Positions 8,870-18,358 are shown, numbered from the stretch's first letter. The stretch is DNA of 64,000 nucleotides from JAWKZG01 sp041396125 (GCA_041396125.1 JAWKZG010000013.1:124001-188000); one strand, 5' to 3'. The notes: a model not told the origin generated them from the sequence alone. Numbers and translations: made by a program.

Positions 8870-9133
8870 ATGGAAAATATTCTTAATAAATTTAATTCAG
8901 AATTTATGGATAATGGTAACTTTATGCTGTTACCAGATGAATCGATTAAGGCAGTGGTTAATCGAGAAAATGTTTCCCCAGGATACGAGGCTTATGTTAT
9001 ATCTTCGTGCAAAGGAGATATTAAGAAAATTATTTATTTTGGCAAGTCCAAAACTATTAAAAATGATAGTACATTAAGAGGATCAGGAAGATGCTTTCAG
9101 GCTGGATCTTCCTGCGGCTATTCGTATTTATGA
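8870..9133 (+). CDS. Hypothetical AT-rich small protein, C-terminus probably frameshifted
   Basis: ATG 8870 opens MENILNKFNSEFMDNGNFML, continues with SPGYEAYVISSCKGDIKKIIYFGKS and stops at 9133. I do not recognise the family. The last dozen residues look out of frame. Shifting frame near 9090 gives DAFRLDLPAAIRIYEDRD and KWRKKFSHLHIQP up to a stop at 9200, which reads more like protein, but base composition also changes there, so a junction of two sequences is equally possible. The ORF could be extended to an ATG at 8843, but that would lie inside the attC-like element. Confidence 0.4.
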   Translation: MENILNKFNSEFMDNGNFMLLPDESIKAVVNRENVSPGYEAYVISSCKGDIKKIIYFGKSKTIKNDSTLRGSGRCFQAGSSCGYSYL

Positions 9134-9268
9134 GGACCGTGATGCACAACGCTGCATTAAATGGCGCAAGAAATTTTCTCATTTGCACATACAGCCATAA
9201 ATACTCATGCGCAGGAACCGCTAACCAACAGCGTAACGCGGATTCCGGCGCTGGCGCGCCTCCACTTT

Positions 9269-9297
9269 TTCGAGGCCATGTAAAAATACCCTATACT
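9269..9297 (+). promoter_or_regulatory. Putative sigma-70 promoter for the Psd-like gene
   Basis: TTCGAG (9269-9274) and TATACT (9292-9297) are separated by 17 bases and lie about 85 bases before the ATG at 9383. Between them and the gene, GGGGTCG/CGACCCC (9323-9339) forms a short stable leader hairpin. Confidence 0.35.
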
Positions 9298-9382
9298 GCC
9301 TGAGCAGACCACAGGGCAATCCGGGGTCGTTGCGACCCCAAAGCGGGCCTGCGTCGAATAACTGATAATCGAGGTATATCCG

Positions 9383-10488
9383 ATGAAACTGTGCAAAGCT
9401 GCACTGGCGGTAATGTTTTTCCTGCTTCTTCCTGTATCACTTGCGCTATCGAGCAATTACGGCGATACGAAATCCGTTAAAGCGCTGACCGCGTTGTTGC
9501 AGGCGCGTCCGGAACTTGCCCAGGCGCTGGACACCGCGATTGACAAGGCGAAAATGGATGGCATCAGCAACGTGGACGAATTTAAGACGTACATCAATAG
9601 CATCGTCCGACTGATTCCCACCAACCGCAATATCGATGACAAGCTTGGCCCGCTGTATATCATCACTGATATTTCAGACACACTGCGCAAGAGTGCGGAC
9701 TTCGAAAACTGGTCCAGGGGCGTGATCGCGGAGTGGGGCCATTTCCTCGATTCGCCGGAATCCATTGCCGGGCTGCCCAGCTTTTACGCCAATCCGGCAA
9801 TGCATATCGAGGACTACTTCGTGGGGCCCAGCGGCTGGTTGACCTTCAACCAGTTTTTCGCACGCGAGATCAAACCCGGCAAGCGGCCGATAGCAGGTCT
9901 GGGGGACGGTAAGACGGTGGTATCACCCGGTGACTCTGTGTTCAAGGGTGCGTACCCGATCACTGCCGATGCGACGCTTGAAGTAAAAGGCATTACCCAC
10001 AAAATTTCCGACCTGCTGCAAGACAGCGAATACGGCGAAATGTTTGCCGGCGGCCTCTATACTCACAGCTTCCTGAGCATCACCGATTATCACCGCTTCC
10101 ACGCCCTTTTGCCGGCACGGTGGTAGAGAAGAAATTTGTTCCCGGTTTCGCCTATATCGGCGTGTTTTTGCGACCGGACGGGTCCACCTATCTTACTGAT
10201 GGCGAGGGCTACCAGTTCACGCAGCAGCGCGGCGTCATCGTCATGAAATCGGACCAACTGGGGTACGTGGCGATACTGCCGATCGGTATGGGCCCGGTGA
10301 GCAGCGTGGAGTTGACTCCGGATGTTGGTGCCACACTGCACAAGGGCGAGGAGCTGGGCTTTTTCCAGTTCGGTGGCTCGGATGGTGGTCGTCCTGTTCC
10401 AGCAAGACGCGGTGGATATCACCGCGAAAACCGGCCAGCACTATCTGCAGGGTGAAGCTATCGGCAGTGTGAAGCCAAAAGCGCAATA
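9383..10488 (+). pseudogene. Phosphatidylserine-decarboxylase-family protein with signal peptide, two frameshifts
   Basis: The N-terminus MKLCKAALAVMFFLLLPVSLALSS is a signal peptide, unusual for a family whose bacterial members are membrane-bound cytoplasmic enzymes. WLTFNQFFAREIKPGKRPI, VVSPGDSVFKGAYPI and YTHSFLSITDYHRFHA match the Psd core. A break near 10112 leads to KKFVPGFAYIGVFLRPDGS and AILPIGMGPVSSVELTPDVG. A second break near 10385 falls right after GFFQFGGSD, the region of the pyruvoyl-forming Gly-Ser, and resumes as VVVLFQQDAVDITAKTGQ to the stop at 10488. The substrate of secreted Psd-like proteins is not established; the lipid role is inferred from family only. Confidence 0.72.
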
Positions 10489-10573
10489 AATCTCTGTACC
10501 AGAACGGGTTTTCTTAATGCCCGCAAAACTCGCGTGGTCCGTAGCCGAAGCTGCTGATGGACCACTCGGGTAA

Positions 10574-10991
10574 ATGAATGCAATCATTTTCAGATTAAAT
10601 AGGGAAAGCTCATTTTTTCATGAATATGATGCTCTGCTTGAAAAGGAATGGGGTAATAAAGAAAGAAGCGATGCATTTCTGGATGTGCCAAAGCCAATTG
10701 CACTGGTAAAAGATAATGATTTAATAGGCGGCCTGACTTTTACACGGTTTAAATCCCCAGAAAATAATGAAACCGCGCTCTGGGTAAACACGGTGCTGGT
10801 GAAACCAGGGTATCGTGGTCACGAGTTACGCTTCCAGACTTATTAACGAGGCGGTTAGTGCTGCCGGGAATTTGGCGCATCGAGTTTGTTTGTCTACACA
10901 GAAATTCCCAGGCTTTACACCAATCTCGGTTGGGTTGTGCTCTAGTAATGATGGCGCATTTAGCGTTCTTAAAACGCAACTCAGCACCTAA
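10574..10991 (+). pseudogene. GNAT-family N-acetyltransferase, at least three frameshifts
   Basis: The product starts MNAIIFRLNRESSFFHEYDALLEKEW and continues to ETALWVNTVLVKPGYRGH, the acetyl-CoA-binding beta4-alpha3 region of GNAT enzymes. A frame change near 10822 gives SRLINEAVSAAGNL. Another near 10868 gives GASSLFVYTEIPRLYTNLGW, the typical C-terminal beta-strand motif. A last shift reaches SSNDGAFSVLKTQLST and a stop at 10991. The substrate is unknown. Small GNATs of this sort are frequent cargo of cassette arrays. No clear Shine-Dalgarno precedes the ATG. It appears non-functional as read. Confidence 0.68.
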
Positions 10992-11153
10992 CCATAAACT
11001 GTGCCGGGATAAATTTCCCGCTGCGTTCGCTATTTACGGGTTTGTGCGACGTTTGCAGGGCAGGGGTAATTTACGCACTCTCCTGCTTTTGCTACCGCTA
11101 TGTTTGGCGGTCGGCGTCTCTCGTTGTAACGCACTTTATGTGAATACCATCAA

Positions 11154-11528
11154 TCAATAATATTCACACAACTGCCACCTTTCGCAGCCGCCTGAGCCAC
11201 TGTATACCGTAGTAGGACTCGTATAGGAACCACCCCCCCAGGCCCCCCCGTTGCCGCCCTGTCTGCGGTTAGCATTTCTCTGCGCATCAAGATAGGTGTT
11301 TCCCCGATGCATGGGGTTGTAAGCGTTTACCCAGTTTCCATTCTGGTCGGCCAGATAATGTCCAGGGATGACCCGACCATAAACCTGAATGGCTATGGCA
11401 CATTCCTGATGGCTCATAGGCCGTCCGTTAACCGTGGCATTACAGGCGGCGAGGGCGGTTTCGCTGACAGTGAAAACCATTCCAAGTAAAGCAATAGTCG
11501 GGACAACTATTGTTCGTAATGACAGCAT
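11154..11528 (-). CDS. Small secreted protein, Gly-rich, unknown function
   Basis: The start is set by AAAGGAGATTGAAT directly before the ATG at 11528; the ATG six codons upstream lies on the ribosome site itself. The 124-aa product begins MLSLRTIVVPTIALLGMVFTV with a cleavage region ALA-ACN, so it is exported. The mature part (about 95 aa) has four Cys (ACNA, HQECA, GCERW, LCEYY), a tract HYLADQNGNWVN and a Gly-rich stretch GGNGGAWGGGS. No family is recognised. It is alone on the minus strand among plus-strand genes. Confidence 0.68.
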   Translation of the reverse strand: MLSLRTIVVPTIALLGMVFTVSETALAACNATVNGRPMSHQECAIAIQVYGRVIPGHYLADQNGNWVNAYNPMHRGNTYLDAQRNANRRQGGNGGAWGGGSYTSPTTVYSGSGGCERWQLCEYY

Positions 11529-11779
11529 ATTCAATCTCCTTTGCATTGAATGTAACCGTGTGGACTATGGCTATAGCCTTCTGGGTACAAACCCTTTTGC
11601 TACAGCGAACGGTTGCGTCGGTGCTAAACGTGACTTGATAGAAAGAAGCTACCCAGGACGTCCGTGGTAGATCAAAGCAAATGATATGCCACCTGGCTGA
11701 ATCAGCTTGTGTCATCAATGTTTACCGTTGATTAGGCGGTAACGATAGGCGCAAAGCGAACCATTGTGATGGCAAGGCA

Positions 11780-11815
11780 GTTCATTCTGGGTCAATGCCT
11801 CGGTTCAGAATGAAC
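11780..11815. other. Perfect inverted repeat in a 500-base non-coding gap
   Basis: GTTCATTCTG (11780-11789) and CAGAATGAAC (11806-11815) form a ten-base-pair stem with a 16-base loop. GCAG/CTGC extends it past one bulge, and GCGGTTAG follows directly. The gap 11529-12029 holds no credible gene besides this structure and the upstream region of the minus-strand secreted protein. Confidence 0.45.
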
Positions 11816-12029
11816 CTGCGGTTAGTTTGAAACCAGTATTGCGTTGGGCTTGTGTTAAATGGCGGCTAAAACATTCGAGAATTGGCGAAGCTTAAATCTT
11901 GCTCTATAATTTTAAGATAATATGTTAATCAGCATATCAATTTGCCCTCGCCTGGGTGATATCGATAGCAAGATGCTTAGTCTCTATTTTAATGTAAGCT
12001 GATCTGTTAATGAGTTGAGTGAGTTGAAA

Positions 12030-12599
12030 ATGGACGCTACAGATATATATTCAAGAAATCATTCGCTTAAGTTGTTTGAGCTCAAAACTGATAATGAACC
12101 AATCAAGTTTGTCAATCAAAGTGGATTAAACTTTATAAAGCAAAATGGCTACATGGCGTATGGTTATTTTACTCTTGCAAAATGGCTCTATGGTGCTGAC
12201 CCCATTGAAATTGAAGAACGTCTTGGGTTGCGGAAGGGGGAATTTGGTGGGGTAGCTTATGCTCTGGTTTTCAACCGCTTGCCGAGGTTTGAGGAATTCA
12301 CCTATAAACTGACCGCTGCCTACCCAAACGGAAAACATCGTCCTCGAGAAATGGATTTTGCAGAAATTCAGGCAGATAAAAAAGACAAAAACTGGACTTA
12401 TAATAGATCCATGACTCCTGTAGGTTCTTATTATCCAAGAGGTGATGGATCAATCCATCAGTGGTACTTATTGAAACCCCTTCGAGTAGATACTTATGTC
12501 CGTACTATTACGCCGACATTGCGATTCGCCCGTCGTGATGGCACCATGAATAGTAATGAGCCAAACCTTGGTCGGTTAAGGGGTGTCCACTGGACATGA
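12030..12599 (+). CDS. Hypothetical protein
   Basis: About 189 aa from ATG 12030; a TTG at 12015 would add five residues. The protein is soluble, with no signal peptide, and rich in aromatic residues (NGYMAYGYFTLAKWLYG, NWTYNRSMTPVGSYYPRGDGS, HQWYLLKPLRVDTYVRT). I do not recognise a family. It is 35 bases upstream of the NTPase gene, on the same strand, so the two may be co-transcribed. Its moderate AT content contrasts with the core genes and fits the accessory character of the region. Confidence 0.55.
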   Translation: MDATDIYSRNHSLKLFELKTDNEPIKFVNQSGLNFIKQNGYMAYGYFTLAKWLYGADPIEIEERLGLRKGEFGGVAYALVFNRLPRFEEFTYKLTAAYPNGKHRPREMDFAEIQADKKDKNWTYNRSMTPVGSYYPRGDGSIHQWYLLKPLRVDTYVRTITPTLRFARRDGTMNSNEPNLGRLRGVHWT

Positions 12600-12634
12600 A
12601 GTTACAAAATGGTAGAAGCATTTAGCAAACGCTA

Positions 12635-13174
12635 ATGACAGACCGGTTTTCCATCATTTCAGGCTGTTCAGGCGGAGGCAAGTCAACCCTGCTCAAAGAA
12701 CTTTCCAAACGGGGCTACGAAGTCGTTGGAGAACCTGGTCGCAGAATCATCGCGGCGGAGCAGGGGAGCGGCGGCGAAGCACTGCCCTGGAATAACCTGG
12801 AAGCTTTTGCACGACGGGCGATTGAAATGTCCCTGCGTGATATCAGGCGCTTTGCAAATCCCGGCGACTGGGTGTTTTTTGATAGGGGGCTGATTGACGC
12901 GGCATCTGCGTTGTCGTCTGTCACCGGCGAGCCTGTGACGAACTATCTGGGTACTGAGCATCCCTATCATCGGACAGTATTTCTGACGCCGCCCTGGTCT
13001 GATATCTATATCACTGATGCAGAACGACGGCATCAACTATCTGATGCCATTGAAGAATACGAGAGACTTTTAAAAGTTTATCCCTCACTTGGCTATGAGG
13101 TCATCGTCCTGCCCAAGACACGCGTAGAGGCGAGGGCGGACTATGTGCTGTACCAGCTTGGCCAGCGATATTAG
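12635..13174 (+). CDS. AAA-type NTPase / predicted kinase (AAA_28 family)
   Basis: The 179-aa protein has a P-loop GCSGGGKST at residues 10-18. Next comes the segment GYEVVGEPGRRII, then WVFFDRGLIDA near residue 80 (Walker-B-like, as in deoxynucleoside-kinase-like NTPases), and RVEARADYVLYQLG at the end. This is the architecture of the AAA_28 family of small stand-alone NTPases, whose substrates are mostly unknown. It is cytoplasmic, with an intact frame. The start ATG lacks a strong ribosome site, but the P-loop spacing argues against a later start. Confidence 0.78.
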   Translation: MTDRFSIISGCSGGGKSTLLKELSKRGYEVVGEPGRRIIAAEQGSGGEALPWNNLEAFARRAIEMSLRDIRRFANPGDWVFFDRGLIDAASALSSVTGEPVTNYLGTEHPYHRTVFLTPPWSDIYITDAERRHQLSDAIEEYERLLKVYPSLGYEVIVLPKTRVEARADYVLYQLGQRY

Positions 13175-13649
13175 TTTTCATCTATCTGTGGTTTTAGCCG
13201 CGATTTTTACGTTCTCCGCCCGCAGCAGTGCTTGATTGGGCTGCTTTTCCACTACTCGGTGTGACGCTTACGTCCTGAAGTTTTTTTTGACACCGGGTTC
13301 GTTAATTGAAATTTCAAATACTCTGACAGAATCTTGAATTTCTGCGTCTACGGTTGTTTTGACTCAAATTATGTGTAACTGATTCAGATCAATGTTTTAT
13401 ATCGCAATTCTTATATAATATATATTGTTAATACGTTATGTATTGCTGGAAAAATTAATTCATTAGTTATCATATAAATATGATAATTGTTGAAACCTAT
13501 CGCAACCATAGTATTTATCCATTTTACATAGCTACTCCCTCTGTCTATATTGGAAACTCAATTTTTATATTTTAATGAATATTAATAAATACCTATTAAT
13601 GCAATAGTGCTGATGAAATCTACAAAGCAAACGCGACGAGGAGATAGTT
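13175..13649. other. Intergenic region upstream of the katG pair, AT-rich in its second half
   Basis: No gene is visible in these 475 bases. The part from about 13350 onward is strongly AT-rich, with a TATAAT at 13414-13419, and presumably holds the katG promoter. A strong GAGGAGA ribosome site precedes ATG 13650. Confidence 0.5.
13379..13392 (+). promoter_or_regulatory. FNR/Anr-like binding site
   Basis: CTGATTCAGATCAA matches the FNR consensus TTGAT-N4-ATCAA at nine of ten defined positions. It lies 21 bases before a TATAAT. It suggests that oxygen state could influence the catalase-peroxidase genes. One site seen by eye is weak proof. Confidence 0.35.
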
Positions 13650-15808
13650 ATGAACGACATGAGTAAATGCCCCGTAATGCATGGCGGAAATACCGCTACT
13701 GGAAAATCCAATATGGAGTGGTGGCCTAACGCCCTTAATCTCGACATCCTGCATCAGCATGATTCCAAGACCAATCCGATGGGACAGGACTTCAACTATC
13801 ACGAAGAGCTCAAGAAACTGGATGTAGACGCGCTAAAGAAAGATTTGCATGCGTTGATGACGGACAGCCAGGATTGGTGGCCAGCCGACTGGGGTCATTA
13901 CGGCGGATTGATGATCCGTTTGGCCTGGCACTCGGCGGGGTCCTATCGTCTCGCCGATGGCCGTGGTGGTGGCGGCAGCGGTAACCAGCGCTTTGCCCCG
14001 CTCAACTCCTGGCCGGACAATGTCAGCCTCGACAAGGCCCGCCGCCTTTTGTGGCCGATCAAGAAAAAGTACGGCAACAAGATCAGCTGGGCTGATTTGA
14101 TCATCCTGGCAGGCAATATCGCCTATGATTCCATGGGCCTGAAAACATTCGGCTTCGGCTTTGGCCGCGAAGACATCTGGCATCCTGAAAAAGATACCTA
14201 CTGGGGGTCAGAGAAAGAATGGTTGGCACCGAGTGACAGCCCGGACAGCCGTTATTCGGGCGACCGGGATCTGGAAAACCCGCTGGCCGCAGTGATGATG
14301 GGTCTTATCTATGTGAACCCGGAAGGTGTGGACGGCAAGCCCGATCCGCTCAAGACGGCCAGGGATGTGCGCGATACCTTCGCCCGCATGGCAATGAACG
14401 ACGAGGAAACGGTCGCTCTCACCGCCGGCGGGCACACTGTCGGCAAGTGTCACGGCAATGGCGATGCCAGCTTGCTCGGGCCTGATCCCGAAGCTGCCGA
14501 TGTTGAGGAGCAGGGGTTGGGCTGGCGTAATCCGCAGGGCAAAGGGGTTGGCTGCGACGCCATTACCAGCGGCATCGAAGGTGCCTGGACCACCTATCCC
14601 ACCCAATTCGACAACGGTTACTTCGAGATGCTCTTCAATCACGACTGGGAATTGAAGAAGAGTCCCGCCGGTGCCTGGCAGTGGGAGCCCGTGAATATCA
14701 AGGAAGAAGACAAACCCGTCGATGTCGAAGACCCGTCGATCCGTCACAACCCGATCATGACCGATGCCGATATGGCCATGATTAAAGACCCGATCTACCG
14801 TGAAATCTCCAAGAAGTTCTACCAGAACCCCGATTATTTTGCGAAGTCTTCGCTCGCGCCTGGTTTAAGCTGACCCACCGCGATATGGGTCCCAAGGTGC
14901 GCTACTTTGGCCCTGATGTGCCGCAGGAAGACCTGGTCTGGCAGGACCCGGTTCCCGTAGGCAGGAAAGATTATGACGTTGCTGCTGTAAAGGCGAAGAT
15001 CGCCAGCAGTGGATTATCTGTCAGCGATATGGTCGCCACGGCCTGGGACAGCGCGAGAACGTACCGTGGATCGGATATGCGTGGCGGCGCGAATGGTGCG
15101 CGGATTCGTCTGGCACCCCAAAAAAGCTGGGAAGGCAACGAACCAGAGCGTCTTGCCAGAGTGCTGGCCGTGCTGGAACCAATTGCCGCCGAGACCGGCG
15201 CGAGCGTTGCAGACGTGATCGTTCTTGCTGGTAATGTAGGGATCGAGCAGGCGGCGCAAGCAGGCGATCATGCGGTCACTATTCCTTTCATGCCGGGCCG
15301 GGGTGATGCAACGGATGAGATGACTGATGCAGAGTCCTTTGAATCGATGGAGTCGATTCACGATGGCTATCGCAACTGGCTCAAGAAGGACTACGTTGTC
15401 AGCGCCGAAGAATTGATGCTTGATCGCACCCAGCTTATGGGTTTGACCGCACCCGAAATGACCGTACTGGTTGGTGGAATGCGGGTTCTCGGCACTAATC
15501 ACGGTAATACCAAACATGGCGTGCTGACGGATCGTGAAGGTGCGCTCACGAACGACTTCTTCGTGAACCTGACCGATATGGGTAACGTTTGGAAACGTGT
15601 AAACGACAACCTTTTCGAGATTCGTGACCGGAAGACCAACGAGGTCAAATGGACAACAACGCGCATCGATCTGGTCTTCGGTTCCAACTCGGTCCTGCGT
15701 TCCTACGCCGAGGTCTATGCCCAGGATGACAACAAAGAAAAATTCGTAAACGACTTTGTTGCTGCCTGGACCAAAGTCATGAACGCAGATCGCTTCGATC
15801 TGGCCTGA
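13650..15808 (+). pseudogene. katG: Catalase-peroxidase KatG, cytosolic copy, one frameshift
   Basis: This bifunctional haem enzyme removes H2O2 in the cytoplasm. Joined across one break it is about 720 aa, the normal KatG length, with the N-terminal active domain and C-terminal duplicated domain. DWWPADWGHYGGLMIRLAWHSAG carries the distal Trp, Arg and His (near residues 78-93), and GGHTVGKCHG the proximal His. There is no signal peptide. The break is near 14840: GCGAA should read GCGGAA, restoring EVFARAWFKLTHRDMGPK. A single missing G in an otherwise perfect gene suggests a sequence error. A paralogue follows 327 bases downstream. Confidence 0.9.
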
Positions 15809-16033
15809 TCCCAGCTTAAAACTGGCGCATCGGAACGGGGTCACCTGACTCTGCCTGAGATATAAAAGGAAAAGCTGATTCATAGCCCAAGGACGGGCTC
15901 AAGCGCGCCATCAAACATTACCCCATCCCAATAATAAAGCGTCTGCGTGTTGTGTCAGAAAGGCACGCGGATCGCACCTCACTGACGCCGAAACTGGGAC
16001 CTTGCCGCTAACTAAAACTGGAGGAGGACCTAG

Positions 16034-16051
16034 ATGTTATTGCTCTCTTAA
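16034..16051 (+). other. Five-codon leucine-rich mini-ORF with strong ribosome site
   Basis: GGAGGAGG at 16018-16026 precedes ATG-TTA-TTG-CTC-TCT-TAA (MLLLS), about 100 bases before periplasmic katG. It could be a leader peptide or just the relic of a lost start. Apart from this and the palindrome downstream, the gap 15809-16135 shows nothing coding. Confidence 0.25.
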
Positions 16052-16077
16052 TATCCGCTTTCATCTCACGTTAAAAC

Positions 16078-16102
16078 TTCAATGAGGTTATAACTCATTG
16101 AA
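16078..16102. promoter_or_regulatory. Operator-like palindrome upstream of periplasmic katG
   Basis: TTCAATGAG and CTCATTGAA form a perfect nine-base inverted repeat with a 7-base spacer. It sits directly upstream of TATTAT (16104-16109), so a bound protein would cover a -35 region. It does not match the OxyR or Fur consensus. An unknown repressor or activator site is plausible. Confidence 0.4.
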
Positions 16103-16135
16103 TATTATGTAATCGTACGAAAGAGGAGAACTACA

Positions 16136-18358
16136 ATGCTTAAAGTAAATATTCCACTATTTGCTGCTATAGCGATGACCATGGCGGCATTTGCGCCCGC
16201 CAGTTCGTTTGCTGCGGAGAGTATGGCCAAGTCGAATCAATTCTGGTGGCCGGATCAGCTGAGTCTTCAGCCCCTGCGCGCCCATTCGCCTGAGTCCAAT
16301 CCCTATGGCGATAATTTCAACTATGCCGAGGCTTTCAACAGTGTTGACCTCAAAGAACTGAAAAGTGATATTGAAGACGTATTAAAGACTTCTCAGGACT
16401 GGTGGCCAGCAGATTGGGGACATTATGGCGGTCTCATGATCAGAATGGCCTGGCACAGTGCAGGCACCTACCGTGTGCATGACGGTCGGGGCGGCGCCGA
16501 CGGCAGTCAACAGCGCTTCGAGCCACTCAACAGTTGGCCGGATAATGTCAGCCTGGATAAGGCGCGCCGCTTACTGTGGCCGGTCAAACAAAAATATGGA
16601 CGTGATGTCTCCTGGGCTGATCTGATGATCCTGGCCGGTAACGTTTCGCTGGAATCCATGGGGTTTGAGACCCTGGGCTTTGCCGGCGGACGTGTCGATG
16701 ACTGGGAATCGGACAGGGTTTACTGGGGGGCCGAGACCGAGATGCTTGGCAACGATGAACGCTATAAAGATGGCGAACTGGAAAAACCGCTGGCGGCGGT
16801 GCAGATGGGTTTGATCTATGTAAATCCGGAAGGCCCGAACGGTAACAACGACCCGCTATCTGCCGCGCAAGACATGCGCGAATCCTTTGGCCGTATGGCG
16901 ATGAACGATGAAGAAATCGTCGCGCTGGTTGCGGGTGGACACACCTTAGGTAAAGCCCACGGTGCCAGGCCCGCCGACTGTCTGGAGGCGGAGCCTGCCG
17001 CTGCTGCTATCGAAGAGCAAGGCTTGGGATGGAAGAACAAGTGCGGCAAGGGCAATGCCGAAGATACCATGACCAGTGGTTTGGAAGGTGCCTGGACTTC
17101 GACGCCCACAGCATGGTCTATTCTGTACCTCGATAATTTGATCAGATTCGACTGGGAAAAAGTTAAGAGCCCCGCCGGTGCAACACAGTGGGCACCAGTT
17201 GATGACGCTGCACAAGCCTTGGTGCCGGATGCGCACATCGAGGGTAAACGGAATCCACCTATGATGTTCACCACTGACATAGCGCTGAAGAAAGATCCCG
17301 GCTTTAGAAAGATTGCAGAGCGTTTTTGGAAAAACCCGAAAGAATTCGACCTGGCTTTTGCCAAAGCCTGGTTCAAACTGACGCATCGCGACCTGGGACC
17401 CCGTACTCGTTATCTGGGTAGTGAAATCCCAGAGGAAGTATTTGTTTGGCAAGATCCGGTTCCGGCTATTGCTCACAAGCTGGTTGAGGCCACGGACGTT
17501 GCCAAGCTGAAAACGGACATTCTGAATTCCGGTTTGACCGCTCCTGAACTGGTCAGAACGGCTTGGGCATCAGCCTCCACTTTCCGCGGCTCAGACATGC
17601 GTGGTGGCGCTAACGGCGCGCGCTTGAGCTTAGCACCGCAGAAAGATTGGGAAGCGAATAATCCTGAAGAACTGGCCAAAGTGTTGGAGACGCTTGCCAA
17701 GGTTCAGGAGGACTTTAACAAAGCTCAATCAGATGGAAAGAAAATCTCATTGGCCGATATGATTGTATTAGCTGGGTCTGCCGCCGTCGAGCAGGCAGCC
17801 AAGCAAGCCGGACTCAGTGTTGAGGTTCCCTTCACACCGGGGCGTACCGATGCATCGCAGGAGATGACCGACGTACAATCTTTCGCCGTGCTTGAACCGA
17901 CGGCGGATGCTTTTCGCAACTTCTATAGTGACAAGAGTTATGGCTCGCCGACCAAAATGATGGTGGAAAAGGCTGATTTATTGACCTTGACCGTGCCTGA
18001 AATGACGGTTCTGATTGGTGGTATGCGTGTCCTTGATGCTAACAGCGGACAGATCAAACACGGTGTGCTTACCGAGCAACCGGGCACCTTGAACAATGAT
18101 TTCTTCGTAAACCTGCTCGACATGTCCACGCAATGGCAGAAGTCATCCGAGTTTACCGGCGTTTACGAAGGTCTTGATCGTGCTTCTGGTAAGCTGAAAT
18201 GGACTGCCACATCCGTCGATCTTATCTTCGGATCCAACACTGAGTTGCGTTCAGTTGTGGAAGCCTATGCCGCTAACGATGGCAAAGAGAAATTTGTGAA
18301 TGACTTTGTCGCTGCCTGGACCAAAGTGATGAATCTGGACCGCTTCGATACGATTTGA
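16136..18358 (+). CDS. katG: Catalase-peroxidase, periplasmic (KatP-like)
   Basis: A complete 740-aa catalase-peroxidase with signal peptide MLKVNIPLFAAIAMTMAAFAPASSFA, so it is exported to the periplasm like plasmid-borne KatP or Legionella KatA. DWWPADWGHYGGLMIRMAWHSAG carries the distal Trp, Arg and His, and GGHTLGKAHG the proximal His. The C-terminal domain is full length (DMIVLAGSAAVEQAA, EMTVLIGGMRVL). AGAGGAG precedes the ATG. It closely resembles the cytosolic copy upstream in order and motifs, so an old tandem duplication or paired acquisition is likely. A strong terminator follows. Confidence 0.93.
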   Translation: MLKVNIPLFAAIAMTMAAFAPASSFAAESMAKSNQFWWPDQLSLQPLRAHSPESNPYGDNFNYAEAFNSVDLKELKSDIEDVLKTSQDWWPADWGHYGGLMIRMAWHSAGTYRVHDGRGGADGSQQRFEPLNSWPDNVSLDKARRLLWPVKQKYGRDVSWADLMILAGNVSLESMGFETLGFAGGRVDDWESDRVYWGAETEMLGNDERYKDGELEKPLAAVQMGLIYVNPEGPNGNNDPLSAAQDMRESFGRMAMNDEEIVALVAGGHTLGKAHGARPADCLEAEPAAAAIEEQGLGWKNKCGKGNAEDTMTSGLEGAWTSTPTAWSILYLDNLIRFDWEKVKSPAGATQWAPVDDAAQALVPDAHIEGKRNPPMMFTTDIALKKDPGFRKIAERFWKNPKEFDLAFAKAWFKLTHRDLGPRTRYLGSEIPEEVFVWQDPVPAIAHKLVEATDVAKLKTDILNSGLTAPELVRTAWASASTFRGSDMRGGANGARLSLAPQKDWEANNPEELAKVLETLAKVQEDFNKAQSDGKKISLADMIVLAGSAAVEQAAKQAGLSVEVPFTPGRTDASQEMTDVQSFAVLEPTADAFRNFYSDKSYGSPTKMMVEKADLLTLTVPEMTVLIGGMRVLDANSGQIKHGVLTEQPGTLNNDFFVNLLDMSTQWQKSSEFTGVYEGLDRASGKLKWTATSVDLIFGSNTELRSVVEAYAANDGKEKFVNDFVAAWTKVMNLDRFDTI

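Noticed and set aside
10983..11075. ACCTAAC followed by a CGTTCGC-type loop after the GNAT gene, considered as a third attC site
   Set aside because: The right-hand arm does not pair convincingly with the left and there is no GTTRRRY-like right core.
15014..15883. A 289-aa antisense frame under katG
   Set aside because: No family, no ribosome site, and fully overlaps the KatG C-terminal domain, which is clearly coding.
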